A stretch of DNA of 64,000 nucleotides from an uncultured Chlorobiota bacterium. GTDB lineage: Bacteria > Bacteroidota > Bacteroidia > Bacteroidales > JAADGE01. Position numbers and translations under genes: made by a program. Below the pieces are notes generated by a model. It saw nothing but the letters and a program-made list of their open reading frames with translations, was not told the origin of the DNA and searched no databases. Position 1 is the stretch's first letter. Every line of letters begins with the position of its first letter. Positions 54,233-63,400 of this stretch are shown in pieces. The stretch spans positions 62,001-126,000 of the forward strand of contig CAMZKL010000006.1 of the NCBI GenBank assembly GCA_947311255.1. The letters are read 5' to 3'.

Positions 54233-55087
54233 ATGAAAAATTTCTTTGTATTTAATGACGGTTTCTCGAAAAGTAAAACATCTTCTTATATATTGTCATT
54301 ACAATTAGACGATAAAGGGTATTCATATGCTATTATTGATTTAGTTGGAAAAACCTATGCAGCTTTAAACCATCATAATTTCGATAAAAAATTAATTGGA
54401 AAAACAATTGCCGAAAAAGCTGAATCAATGATAAAAGAAGATTTGTTTTTAAGTAAAAATTATAAAACAGTATATTTTAGTTACTTAACCCAAAAATCAA
54501 CATTTATTCCCTCAGAATATTTTGATAAAACAAAAGCAAAACAATATTTTACTTTTAATCACAAACTAGAAGAAAACGAAGAACTACTATTTAATTTTAA
54601 TAAAGAAATTGATGCATACAATGTTTTTTCGATTTCGTCAGATTTAACCACAATTCTTGTTAATAAATTTCCGGAAATAATTTTTTTACACCAAAATAAT
54701 TTTTTTGTAAACAATCTCATTGTAAAGGGTAAGGCAACAAAATTTAAACTACCCGTTGTACATATTAACATTAACTCTGGAACTTTTAATATTGGTATTT
54801 ATAAAGATGATAGGTTTGTAATGTACAACACTTATAAATATGAAAACCAAGACGATTTTGTGTATTACCTAATGAATACTCTTGCACAATATAAAATTGA
54901 ACAAAACAAAATGCACCTTAATGTTTCTGGTCTAATTGAGAAAAACTCCGAGTTTTATAAATTTATAAAAGGTTTTTTTCCAAATATGAAGTTTTTAAAA
55001 CTAGACCATAAACTTAAATACAACTTTAAAGATATTGGGGAACATATTCTTTATAATATTTTAAATATGTATAATGAGGATTATTAG
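54233..55087 (+). CDS. DUF3822 family protein
   Basis: The 284-residue cytosolic protein has an actin/hexokinase-like pattern of the DUF3822 family: YILSLQLDDKGYSYAIID near the start, TVYFSYLTQKSTFIPSEYF, and VHININSGTFNIGIYKDDRFVMYNTYKY in the second half. In many Bacteroidota this gene immediately precedes rsmD, as here, where the two overlap by 14 bp. The function is unknown; the fixed linkage to an rRNA methylase suggests a role near ribosome assembly or simple co-regulation. Confidence 0.85.
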   Translation: MKNFFVFNDGFSKSKTSSYILSLQLDDKGYSYAIIDLVGKTYAALNHHNFDKKLIGKTIAEKAESMIKEDLFLSKNYKTVYFSYLTQKSTFIPSEYFDKTKAKQYFTFNHKLEENEELLFNFNKEIDAYNVFSISSDLTTILVNKFPEIIFLHQNNFFVNNLIVKGKATKFKLPVVHININSGTFNIGIYKDDRFVMYNTYKYENQDDFVYYLMNTLAQYKIEQNKMHLNVSGLIEKNSEFYKFIKGFFPNMKFLKLDHKLKYNFKDIGEHILYNILNMYNEDY

Positions 55088-55616
55088 AGGAAGCCAAAAA
55101 GGACGAAAAATACTTCCACCAAAAAACTTCAATTCTCGACCAACAACTGATTTTGCAAAAGAATCTCTTTTTAATATTCTAGAAAATAAATACAACCTTG
55201 AAAACCTAAAAGTATTAGACCTATTTTCTGGAACAGGAAACATAAGTTTAGAGTTTTTATCAAGAGGAAGCAAAGAAGTAACATCAGTAGAAATTAGAAA
55301 AAAGAACTGTTTGCATATAAAAACACAAATAAATACTCTTTTTACAGGAAAAGGCAATGTAATATCTTCTGATGTTTATAAATTTTGTGAAAAAACAATG
55401 CGTGAGGTAGATTTAATATTTGCAGACCCACCATTTGAAGATAAAAAAATACACAAACTACCAGAATTAATTTTTAATAATAAAGCATTACAGAAAGCAG
55501 TTTTTATATTAGAACATTCTGCAAAAAATGATTTTTCAACAAATAAATATTTTGAGGAAAGAAGGAAATATGGAAATATAAATTTTACATTTTTTAAAAA
55601 AAAGAAAGAAAAATAA
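55074..55616 (+). CDS. rsmD: 16S rRNA (guanine(966)-N(2))-methyltransferase RsmD
   Basis: The 180-residue SAM-dependent methyltransferase begins MRIIRGSQKGRKILPPKNFNSRPTTDFAKESLFNIL, which is the RsmD N-terminal pattern (R...G...RPT.D..RE.LFN.L). The SAM site KVLDLFSGTGNISLEFLSRG and the catalytic DPPF motif (IFADPPFEDKKIHKLPELIF) follow. It methylates G966 of 16S rRNA. The length is normal. The start lies inside the end of the DUF3822 gene (14-bp overlap). Confidence 0.95.
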   Translation: MRIIRGSQKGRKILPPKNFNSRPTTDFAKESLFNILENKYNLENLKVLDLFSGTGNISLEFLSRGSKEVTSVEIRKKNCLHIKTQINTLFTGKGNVISSDVYKFCEKTMREVDLIFADPPFEDKKIHKLPELIFNNKALQKAVFILEHSAKNDFSTNKYFEERRKYGNINFTFFKKKKEK

Positions 55617-55625
55617 AAATAAAGT

Positions 55626-55655
55626 TTTGCAGAAAAAAAAAAAGATTTACATTTG
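55626..55655 (+). promoter_or_regulatory. tRNA-Asp promoter
   Basis: TTTG at 55626-55629 is followed after 18 nt by TACATTTG at 55648-55655, a full Bacteroidota consensus starting RNA about 14 bp before the mature tRNA. Confidence 0.75.
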
Positions 55656-55674
55656 CACACGCAAAAAGCGAAAA

Positions 55675-55749
55675 GGTCCGGTAGTTCAGTTTGGTTAGAA
55701 TACATGCCTGTCACGCATGGGGTCGCGAGTTCGAGTCTCGTCCGGACCG
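55675..55749 (+). tRNA. tRNA-Asp (anticodon GTC)
   Basis: The acceptor GGTCCGG pairs with CCGGACC, the D arm holds AGTTCAGTTTGGTTAGAAT, the anticodon loop in GCCTGTCACGC gives GTC, and the T arm is GCGAG-TTCGAGT-CTCGT. The gene is 75 nt with discriminator G and no encoded CCA. It is flanked by its own promoter and terminator. Confidence 0.95.
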
Positions 55750-55751
55750 CT

Positions 55752-55787
55752 AAAAACCTGTTAGTCTTATGATTAACAGGTTTTTTT
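55752..55787 (+). terminator. Intrinsic terminator after tRNA-Asp
   Basis: AACCTGTTA at 55755-55763 pairs with TAACAGGTT at 55774-55782, followed by TTTTT. It lies 2 bp after the tRNA. Confidence 0.88.
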
Positions 55788-55823
55788 AATAAATATTAAA
55801 AATTAATATATTTACATAAAAAA

Positions 55824-56375
55824 ATGAGTAAAATTTTAATAATTGATATTGAAACTACAGGTTTTATTAACAAAGGAGGTAAAATTGTAGAAATTGGAAT
55901 TGTGGAATTAGATACTGAAAATGGAAATAGAAAAGTAGTTTTTGATAAAGTTACTCACGAAAAAGGAATAACAAGAAATGAAGTTGAAAACTCCTGGATT
56001 ATAAAAAACTCTGACTTATCTGTTGAGGATGTAAGACTATCAAAACGCCTAGATTTATTAAAAAATGAAATTCAAGGAATAATAAACAACTATCCTGCTG
56101 GAGTGACTGCCTATAATAGAAGTTTTGATTTTGATTTTTTAGAAAGCAGAGGATTTAAATTTCCCAAAAAGCTACCATGTCCGATGATTTTGTCAACAAA
56201 TATTTTAAAACTACCTGGCAAGTACGGAGATTTTAAATGGCCCAAAGTTGAGGAAGCATACGATTATTTTTTTTCAAATAATAACTATACAGAAAAGCAC
56301 AGAGGTGCTGATGATGCCATGCATGAAGCCGAAATAGTTTTTGAACTTGTAAAACGTGGAATTTTTAAAATATAA
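55824..56375 (+). CDS. DnaQ-like 3'-5' exonuclease (DEDDh)
   Basis: The 183-residue protein carries the three exonuclease motifs: Exo I IIDIETTGFINKGGKIVEIGIVEL (Asp, Glu), Exo II VTAYNRSFDFDFLESRG (Asp) and Exo III HRGADDAMHEAEIV (His, Asp), the DEDDh type of the DNA polymerase III epsilon family. At this size it has no C-terminal extension for binding the polymerase core, so it may be the proofreading subunit homolog or a stand-alone nuclease. It is preceded by the tRNA-Asp terminator and converges with the YifB gene after 33 bp. Confidence 0.88.
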   Translation: MSKILIIDIETTGFINKGGKIVEIGIVELDTENGNRKVVFDKVTHEKGITRNEVENSWIIKNSDLSVEDVRLSKRLDLLKNEIQGIINNYPAGVTAYNRSFDFDFLESRGFKFPKKLPCPMILSTNILKLPGKYGDFKWPKVEEAYDYFFSNNNYTEKHRGADDAMHEAEIVFELVKRGIFKI

Positions 56376-56408
56376 GACAATTATAAACTTGCTAAATACT
56401 TCTAATTC

Positions 56409-57947
56409 TTAACTCCCCCAATTATCCCTATCTAAGCTTCTATATTGTATTGCCTCTGCAAGATGTTCTGTTTTTATGTTTTCAGAAGAAGCTAAATCAG
56501 CAATTGTTCTTGAGACCTTTAAAATTCTGTCATAAGCTCTTGCCGAAAGACCAAGTTTTTCCATAGCATTTTTTAAAAGAGATCCTCCTGATTCATCAAT
56601 TTCGCAATAAATTCTCATCATTTTTGGTGTCATTTGGGCATTACTATGTATTTCTTTAAAATCTTTAAACCTTTTCTTTTGAATGTTTCTTGCTTCAATA
56701 ACTCTTTTTCTAACAGCCTCGCCACCTTCTCCGGTTTTTGCTTCATCTAATTTAGAGAAAGGTACGGGAACAACTTCTATATGAATATCTATTCTGTCAA
56801 GCAAAGGACCGGAAATTTTATTCAAATATTTTTGAACAACACCTGTTCCACAAACACAACTTTTTTCAGGATGATTATAATATCCACAAGGGCAAGGATT
56901 CATAGATGCAACAAGCATAAAACTTGCAGGATAATCTACTGTAAATTTTGCTCTCGAAATAGTTATTTTTCTATCCTCTAAAGGTTGTCGCATAACCTCT
57001 AAAACAGTACGTTTAAATTCAGGAAGTTCATCTAAAAATAAAACTCCGTTATGAGCCAAAGAAATTTCTCCCGGTTGAGGAAATTGCCCTCCGCCAACTA
57101 GTGCAACATCACTTATTGTATGATGCGGAGAACGAAAAGGCCTTTGAGTAATTAAAGAAGAATTTTTATCAGTTTTTCCAGCAACAGAGTGTATTTTTGT
57201 TGTTTCTAAGGCTTCTTGTAATGAAAGTGGCGGAAGAATTGTTGGTATTCTTTTTGAAATCATTGTTTTTCCTGCCCCCGGAGGCCCTATCATAATAATG
57301 TTATGCCCCCCTGCTGCTGCAATTTCTAATGCCCTTTTAACATTTTCTTGTCCTTTAACATCAGAAAAATCTAAATCTGAAAGTGTAATATTTTCATAAA
57401 ACTCTTTGCGAGTATCAACAATTGTTGGTTTAAGTTCTTTTCTTTCATTAAAAAAATCAATAACATCTTTTATGTTTTCAACACCAAAAACATCAAGTTT
57501 ATTAACAACAGCAGCTTCCCTTGCATTTTCTTTTGGTAAAATAAAACCCTTAAAACCTTCTGCTCTAGCTTGAATCGCAATAGGTAAAACACCTTTTATA
57601 GGATTTAAAGTTCCATCAAGAGAAAGTTCTCCCATTATCACATAATCAGATATTTTCTCGGCCTTTATATCTTCATTTGCGGCAAGAATTCCTATTGCAA
57701 TAGTTAAATCGTAGGATGAGCCTTCTTTTCGAATATCTGCAGGTGCCATATTAATTACAATTTTTTTCCCGGGAATTTTATATTCGTGCTCTCTTAATGC
57801 CGACTCTATTCTTTGTTGGCTTTCTTTAACAGCAGCATCCGGTAAACCAACTAAGTAAAAATTTGCACCTCTTGAAATATTCACCTCAACGGCAATTGTA
57901 GTTGCATCCACTCCCTGAACAGCACTTCCATACGTTTTTACCAACAT
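56409..57947 (-). CDS. YifB/ComM family Mg-chelatase-like AAA+ ATPase
   Basis: The 512-residue protein has a Lon-like N-terminal domain (AVQGVDATTIAVEVNISRGANFYLVGLPDAAVKESQQRIESAL, MGELSLDGTLNPIKGVLPIAIQAR) and a Mg-chelatase AAA+ core: Walker A MIGPPGAGKTMISKRIPTILPPL, RPFRSPHHTISDVALVGGG, Walker B GVLFLDELPEFKR, and a Cys cluster NPCPCGYYNHPEKSCVCG, ending SRTIADLASSENIKTEHLAEAIQYRSLDR. The homolog ComM is a hexameric branch-migration helicase that promotes integration of incoming DNA during transformation. The length is standard. It is monocistronic. Confidence 0.93.
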   Translation of the reverse strand: MLVKTYGSAVQGVDATTIAVEVNISRGANFYLVGLPDAAVKESQQRIESALREHEYKIPGKKIVINMAPADIRKEGSSYDLTIAIGILAANEDIKAEKISDYVIMGELSLDGTLNPIKGVLPIAIQARAEGFKGFILPKENAREAAVVNKLDVFGVENIKDVIDFFNERKELKPTIVDTRKEFYENITLSDLDFSDVKGQENVKRALEIAAAGGHNIIMIGPPGAGKTMISKRIPTILPPLSLQEALETTKIHSVAGKTDKNSSLITQRPFRSPHHTISDVALVGGGQFPQPGEISLAHNGVLFLDELPEFKRTVLEVMRQPLEDRKITISRAKFTVDYPASFMLVASMNPCPCGYYNHPEKSCVCGTGVVQKYLNKISGPLLDRIDIHIEVVPVPFSKLDEAKTGEGGEAVRKRVIEARNIQKKRFKDFKEIHSNAQMTPKMMRIYCEIDESGGSLLKNAMEKLGLSARAYDRILKVSRTIADLASSENIKTEHLAEAIQYRSLDRDNWGS

Positions 57948-58123
57948 ATTATAAATTATTTAATTAAAATTGTGAAAGTAAAAAGAAAATCTTAAAACAG
58001 AAAAACAACTATTGCTTACTTATGGTATAATTTATGACCATCTCTTTATGAGTAATTTAACGAAACTAAATATTTATTACTTGGTATGCTTTTTGAGTTA
58101 TATAAAAATATCAATCTATAAGA

Positions 58124-58342
58124 ATGGAAAATACTATACGCGTCGAAAGAGCTAAAAAGAGAATTACCCAAGCAGAACTCGCTAAACAAGTTGAAGTTTC
58201 TAGGCAAACAATTCATGCAATAGAAACCAGAAAATTTGTTCCCTCAACAGTTCTTGCATTAAAAATTGCTCGCTATTTTAATGTTATGCTCGAAGACCTT
58301 TTTAAATTAGAAAAAACAGATTTTAAAAACAATAAAACCTGA
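58124..58342 (+). CDS. Small XRE-family HTH transcriptional regulator
   Basis: The 72-residue protein is nearly all a helix-turn-helix domain: RVERAKKRITQAELAKQVEVSRQTIHAIETRKFVPSTVLALKIARYFNVMLEDLF. It matches the YozG-like group of stand-alone Cro/CI regulators, which often sit beside small membrane-protein genes that they control. Here the next gene is the ion channel 21 bp downstream, though that gene seems to have its own promoter. Operator sites cannot be picked out by eye. Confidence 0.9.
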   Translation: MENTIRVERAKKRITQAELAKQVEVSRQTIHAIETRKFVPSTVLALKIARYFNVMLEDLFKLEKTDFKNNKT

Positions 58343-58349
58343 AATCTAA

Positions 58350-58357
58350 TAATTTTG
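58350..58357 (+). promoter_or_regulatory. -7 element of the ion channel gene (near-leaderless)
   Basis: TAATTTTG fits TANNTTTG and ends 6 bp before the ATG at 58364, so the RNA would start at the start codon. No clear -33 box is seen; the gene may also be read from the XRE promoter. Confidence 0.45.
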
Positions 58358-58363
58358 TAATCT

Positions 58364-59191
58364 ATGACTACAAAGCTAAAACAAAAACTATATGAAATAG
58401 TTTTTGAAGCCGATACAAAATCCGGAAAAGCGTTTGATATTTTTCTTTTAATAGCAGTAGTTTTAAGTGTTATTGTGGTAATGCTTGAAAGTGTTGATAC
58501 TTTTGCATCACAACACAAAAAGTTTCTTCTTATTGCTGAATGGTTTTTTACTATAATTTTCTCTATTGAATATATTTTAAGAATTTTAATTATAAATAAA
58601 AAATCTAAATATATTTTTAGTTTTTATGGAATAATTGATTTTCTTGCAATTTTGCCAACATTTGTTAGCCTTATAATTCCAGGAACCTACCATAGTCTTG
58701 TTGTTATTCGTTCATTGAGGCTTTTAAGAGTTTTTAGAATATTTAAGTTGTCAAGATTTGTGTCAGAAAGCCAATCATTATTAAGAGCATTGGTTTCTTC
58801 AAAACAAAAAATAAGTGTCTTTTTCTTTTTTGTTATAATGATTGTTATTTTACTCGGAACAATTATGTATTTAATTGAAGACAAAGAAGGAGGATTTACG
58901 AGCATTCCTCAAAGTATATATTGGGCTATAGTAACTTTAACAACTGTTGGATATGGAGACATAGCTCCTGTAACAGATTTAGGAAAATTAATTGCAGGAG
59001 CCGTTATGATTCTTGGTTATGCAATTATTGCTATTCCAACGGGAATTATTACGTCTGAAATGGCAAAAAAAAACTCAAAAGATATAACAACACAAGTTTG
59101 TCCCGAATGTCTTAAAGAAGGGCATGATAAAGACGCAGAATTTTGTAAGTTTTGTGGCTCTGAAATGAATCCTAAAATATCAGGCAATTAA
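58364..59191 (+). CDS. Voltage-gated K+ channel-type protein with C-terminal zinc ribbon
   Basis: The 275-residue protein has six membrane helices. The S4 voltage sensor is RSLRLLRVFRIFKLSRF with regularly spaced Arg, and the pore selectivity filter is TLTTVGYGD, diagnostic of K+ selectivity. S3 includes IDFLAILPTF. After S6 (IIAIPTGIITSEMAKK) comes a short cytosolic tail with two CxxC pairs, CPECLKEGHDKDAEFCKFCGSEM, a zinc-ribbon. Kv-like bacterial channels of this size are known; the zinc ribbon in place of a regulator domain is less usual. It lies 21 bp after the XRE gene. Confidence 0.92.
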   Translation: MTTKLKQKLYEIVFEADTKSGKAFDIFLLIAVVLSVIVVMLESVDTFASQHKKFLLIAEWFFTIIFSIEYILRILIINKKSKYIFSFYGIIDFLAILPTFVSLIIPGTYHSLVVIRSLRLLRVFRIFKLSRFVSESQSLLRALVSSKQKISVFFFFVIMIVILLGTIMYLIEDKEGGFTSIPQSIYWAIVTLTTVGYGDIAPVTDLGKLIAGAVMILGYAIIAIPTGIITSEMAKKNSKDITTQVCPECLKEGHDKDAEFCKFCGSEMNPKISGN

Positions 59192-59219
59192 AAAACGCCC
59201 ATATTTTCAATTTTTTTTT

Positions 59220-59227
59220 TAACTTTG
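59220..59227 (+). promoter_or_regulatory. Possible -7 element of the LURP-one-like gene
   Basis: TAACTTTG fits TANNTTTG, with RNA starting near 59233 and a leader of about 34 nt. A T-rich tract lies just upstream; no TTTG -33 box is seen. Confidence 0.45.
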
Positions 59228-59266
59228 TATGTTACAGAAAAATAAATATATAAACTAAAAAAAAAC

Positions 59267-59854
59267 ATGAAATTCCCCTTAAATTTTACTTTTAAAATTG
59301 GAACACTTGCAAATGATTTTACTGCAAAAGATGCTAACAATGAAACAGTTGCTTATGTTAAACAAAAACTATTTAAACTTAAAGAACAAGTTATTGTTTA
59401 TTCAGATGAAAAAAAGACAAAAGAAATGTTTTATATTAAAGCCAATAAATGGTTAGACTTTAATACAACATATAATTTTACCTCTGCAGATGGAATAGAA
59501 CTTGGAAAAATTGCAAGAAAAGGCTGGAAGTCCCTAATGAAAGCACAATACGAATTATATGATGAAAATGAAAAACAAGACCTTGTTATTAAGGAAGAAA
59601 ATCCATGGGCAAAAGTTTTTGACAGTTTGTTTTCAGAAATACCGATTATTGGAATGCTTACAGGATATGTCTTTAATCCAAAATATATCATTACTAGACC
59701 AGACGGGACACTTGTTGCAAGAATTTCAAAAAGAAAATCATTTTTTGGAAGAAGATTTTCAATAGACAAACTATCAGAATTTGAAAGTGGAGAAGAACTT
59801 CGAGTCTTATTAGGAAGTATGATGTTGTTATTGTTAGAAAGGAGAAGAGGATAG
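59267..59854 (+). CDS. LURP-one/scramblase-like (tubby-fold) protein
   Basis: The 195-residue protein reads like the LURP-one-related/phospholipid-scramblase fold: repeated beta strands KIGTLANDFTAKDANNETVAYVKQKLFKLKEQVIVYSDEKKTKEMFYIKANKWLDFNTTYNFTSADGIELGKIARKGWKSLMKAQYELYDEN. It ends with a hydrophobic helix (LGSMMLLLLERRRG). There is no signal peptide; the buried-helix end of the tubby-like barrel fits this fold. Function in bacteria is unknown, possibly membrane-lipid association. It lies downstream of the channel and has its own weak promoter. Confidence 0.72.
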   Translation: MKFPLNFTFKIGTLANDFTAKDANNETVAYVKQKLFKLKEQVIVYSDEKKTKEMFYIKANKWLDFNTTYNFTSADGIELGKIARKGWKSLMKAQYELYDENEKQDLVIKEENPWAKVFDSLFSEIPIIGMLTGYVFNPKYIITRPDGTLVARISKRKSFFGRRFSIDKLSEFESGEELRVLLGSMMLLLLERRRG

Positions 59855-59989
59855 AAGCACCTTAACCCACAATATTATACTATGTATAAGAAACCTTCGT
59901 AAAACTCAATGATTAATACGAAAATTGCTTGTAAACACAAAAAAATGTACTAATAATACGGATTAAATGTTTTTTATATATAAAAACTC

Positions 59990-60463
59990 ATGAAACTATC
60001 GCTCATTTTTATAGGAAAAACAGTTTCTGACTATCTAGAAAAAGGAATTTCAGAATATGAAAAAAGAATAAAAAGGTATATTGATTTTGAAATAAAGATA
60101 TTAAAAGACCTTAAGGCAAGCAAAAGTATGCCAATTAAGATTGTTAAAAGCAAAGAAGGAGACCAAGTTTTAAAAAATATTTCTAAAAAAGATTTCTTAA
60201 TTTTACTTGATGAAAATGGAAAAATGCTTTCTTCAAGAGAATTTTCAAAATTTATTGAAAATAAGCAACTTACAGGAATAAAAAACTTGGTTTTCTTAAT
60301 TGGAGGAGCCTATGGTTTTTCAGAAGAAGTTTACAGAAGAGCAAATGGCAAAATATCATTGTCAAAAATGACATTTTCTCATCAACCGGTAAGATTATTG
60401 TTTTCTGAACAATTGTACAGGGCTTTTACAATTATTAAAGGAGAACCCTATCATAATGATTAA
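59990..60463 (+). CDS. rlmH: 23S rRNA (pseudouridine(1915)-N(3))-methyltransferase RlmH
   Basis: The 157-residue SPOUT methyltransferase shows the complete RlmH pattern: MKLSLIFIGKTVSDYLEKGISEYEKRIKRYIDFEIK, LLDENGKMLSSREFSKFI, LVFLIGGAYGFSEEVYRRANGKISLSKMTFSHQPVRLLFSEQLYRAFTIIKGEPYHND with the trefoil-knot SAM site GGAYGF and the terminal YH. It methylates Psi1915 in helix 69 of 23S rRNA. The length is normal. Its last codons overlap the start of the sensor kinase by 8 bp. Confidence 0.97.
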   Translation: MKLSLIFIGKTVSDYLEKGISEYEKRIKRYIDFEIKILKDLKASKSMPIKIVKSKEGDQVLKNISKKDFLILLDENGKMLSSREFSKFIENKQLTGIKNLVFLIGGAYGFSEEVYRRANGKISLSKMTFSHQPVRLLFSEQLYRAFTIIKGEPYHND

Positions 60464-63400
60464 AAATAAGAAATTAATATTATTATTAGTGTTTTCATTG
60501 CTTGTGTTTATTTTGTCATATACCATAAGTTTGTATGAAAAAAAACAAGCAAATTACAAAATAAATGTTGAAAAAATAGAATTTGAGTTACACTCCTTTG
60601 AAAACAAACTTGAAAATATTATTTCTACTATTAACAAAGAAATAAAAACAACCGAAAACGAAAAGTTTTGGTCTTTAGACAACATAAAAGATACGAGATT
60701 AACAGTTTTAATTTATAAAAATAAAGAATTAAAATATTGGTCAAATAATACAGTTCCTGTTAATTATTATTTTTCTGATTCTGTTTTTAAAAATAATAAA
60801 ATTATTAATCTAAAAAATGGTTGGTACCAAGTAAAAACAAAAAAAAATAACAATATAGATATTGTTGGTTTATTGAAAATTAAAAATAATTATTTCTATG
60901 AAAATCAATATTTAAAAACAAAATTTGTAATAAATAATGAAATACCTTCGTCCGTTATTTTATCAACATCTCCAATAAGTATAGGAAAAAACATATACGG
61001 AAAAAATGGAAAATATTTGTTTTCTTTAATTCCTTCACAAAATTCTAACATTAAAGCATATTCAAGAGAATTACCGTTTATATTCTTTTTTATTTCTATA
61101 GTTCTTTTCTTATTATTTTTTAACACCCTTTTTTTTAAAATATCAGATAAAAACAATTCATATTTAGCAAATACAGTTATTGCATTTAGCGTAATTTTTA
61201 GCATACTCTTCCTTACAAATATTGTTTCTGGAGGCTTTTTAAAAATAAGCAACTTTTTCACAGATAAGATTTTTGTTTACAAGTTTATAAACCTATGTTT
61301 TGGAAAGCTGTTAGTTTTTTCTGTTTTATTGCTTTTTTTAGTGTCAAATTTATTTAGAATTATTCCTTTTGAAGGTTTTGCAGAAAACACCTTAAAAAAT
61401 AAAAAGTTTTTTAAAATTGGAGTTTTTGTTGTTTTTATCTTTATAAGCTATCTTTTTTTTAATGTTATTTTAACAGTTATATCAAATTTTATTAAAGCTA
61501 ATACTTCTTTTTTCAACCTTAGGCACATTTTCAAATCAGATATTTATTTAGAATTTTCTTATCTTTTTGTTGGAGTTCTATTTTTTTCATTTTTCTCCTT
61601 CATAGACCATTTTTTAAAACTTTTAAGAAGGTTGTCTAATACAAAAGATGCCGGTTTAGTTTTGTTAATTAGCCTGCTACCGGTCAATATATATATGGTA
61701 TTTGCAGGGTTTGTTCTGTTACCTGTTTTAACTTTTTACCTTTTCATATTATTAATCTTTTTTATTCGGTTTTTTAAACAAGACTATACCTATCTTTCTG
61801 TAATTTTTATTGTTTTTGTTTTTAGTGTTTTCTTTGTTGTTTTTGAAAATAAGAACATTCAAGAACACGAAATTATTAAGCAAAATCTAGCAATTAATAA
61901 TTTAGCAAACGAAAGAGATGAAACTGCAGAATATTTTTTAAGAGAAATTAATAACAGAATTGAAAAAGATACTGTTTTACAACAAATTATTTCAGATGTT
62001 AATTACGAGCAAGATTTAAAAGTTCATGAATATTTAATGCGTAAATATTTTTATGGATTTTGGGAAAAATATACTTTATCTGTCGTTCTTTGTGGCAACA
62101 CAGAAATATACACAGAAGAAAACCAGGCAGCAAATTGTAAAGGATATTATTTAAAAAAACTTAAAAAATATGGAAAGAAAATTAACAGCACAAACTTTTG
62201 GTTTGTAAATGACAATACAGGAAAAATAATTTATACAGGAATTATTGAATTGCCAATAAATAAAGACCAAAGAAACCTAAGTTTATACATAACCTTAAAC
62301 GAACGCCTTGTGTCAAAACGTTTAGGATATCCAAAACTGTTAATTGATAAAAGTGCTCCAATTAATAAAGATTTTGATAAATACTCATACGCAAAATACA
62401 ACAAAGGGGTGCTTATTGTTAAATCCGGCAAATATTATTACGATTTAACAGATAAAAAATTTAATATTAAAAATAAAAAAAAATACTTAATAGAAACCGA
62501 AAAATACAAACATCTTGTTTTAAATGAAAAAAATGGGCAAAGAATAGTTTTAAGTAAAGAAAAAGTGCGATATTTTGATTTAATAATATCATTTGCCTAT
62601 CTTTTTGTTTTATTAAATTTGTTTGTTTTTGTAGCAATTATTTTTTCAAACTATAAATTTATAATAAAAAGATTTCGCTTTGATTTTACAGCACAAATAA
62701 GATTAGCAATGATTTTTATTCTCTTGTTGTCGTTTGTTTTTTTTGGTGCAGGAACAGTTTATTTTGCAATAAAACAAAATAAAAAAACTGTTAATAAAGA
62801 AATTGCAGATAAGGTACAATCAGTTTTAGTAGAACTAAAACACAAACTCGAAAACGAAGAAGAACTTACACCTGCATGGAGAAGTGCCAAATATGACCAT
62901 TTAGACGAACTGCTAATTAAGTTCTCGCAAGTTTTTTTCTCAGACATAAACCTCTATGACATAAATGGATTTTTATTAGCAACATCAAGAGCAGAAATTT
63001 TCAACAAAGGTCTTATTGGAAAACAAATGAACTCAGAAGCATATAAAATGATGTTTTTACAAAAAAAAACAGAATTTATAAACGAAGAACACATTGGAAA
63101 CCTGCACTTTGCATCTATTTATGTTCCTTTAAAAAATGAAAACAACAAAATAATTGCATATATTAACTTGCCATATTTTATTGATAATAACAGACTTCAA
63201 AATAATATTTTTAATGTTTTTATAGCAACCTTAAACTTATATTTAGTATTATTTCTAATAACAATTTTCATTGCATTTATTATTTCAACAGCAATTTCCC
63301 GACCTCTAAGAATGTTGCAGTCTAAGTTTAAAGCAGTTCAACTTGGAAAGAAACAGTCTGAAATAATCTATAATAAAAAAGATGAAATAGGTGCACTTGT

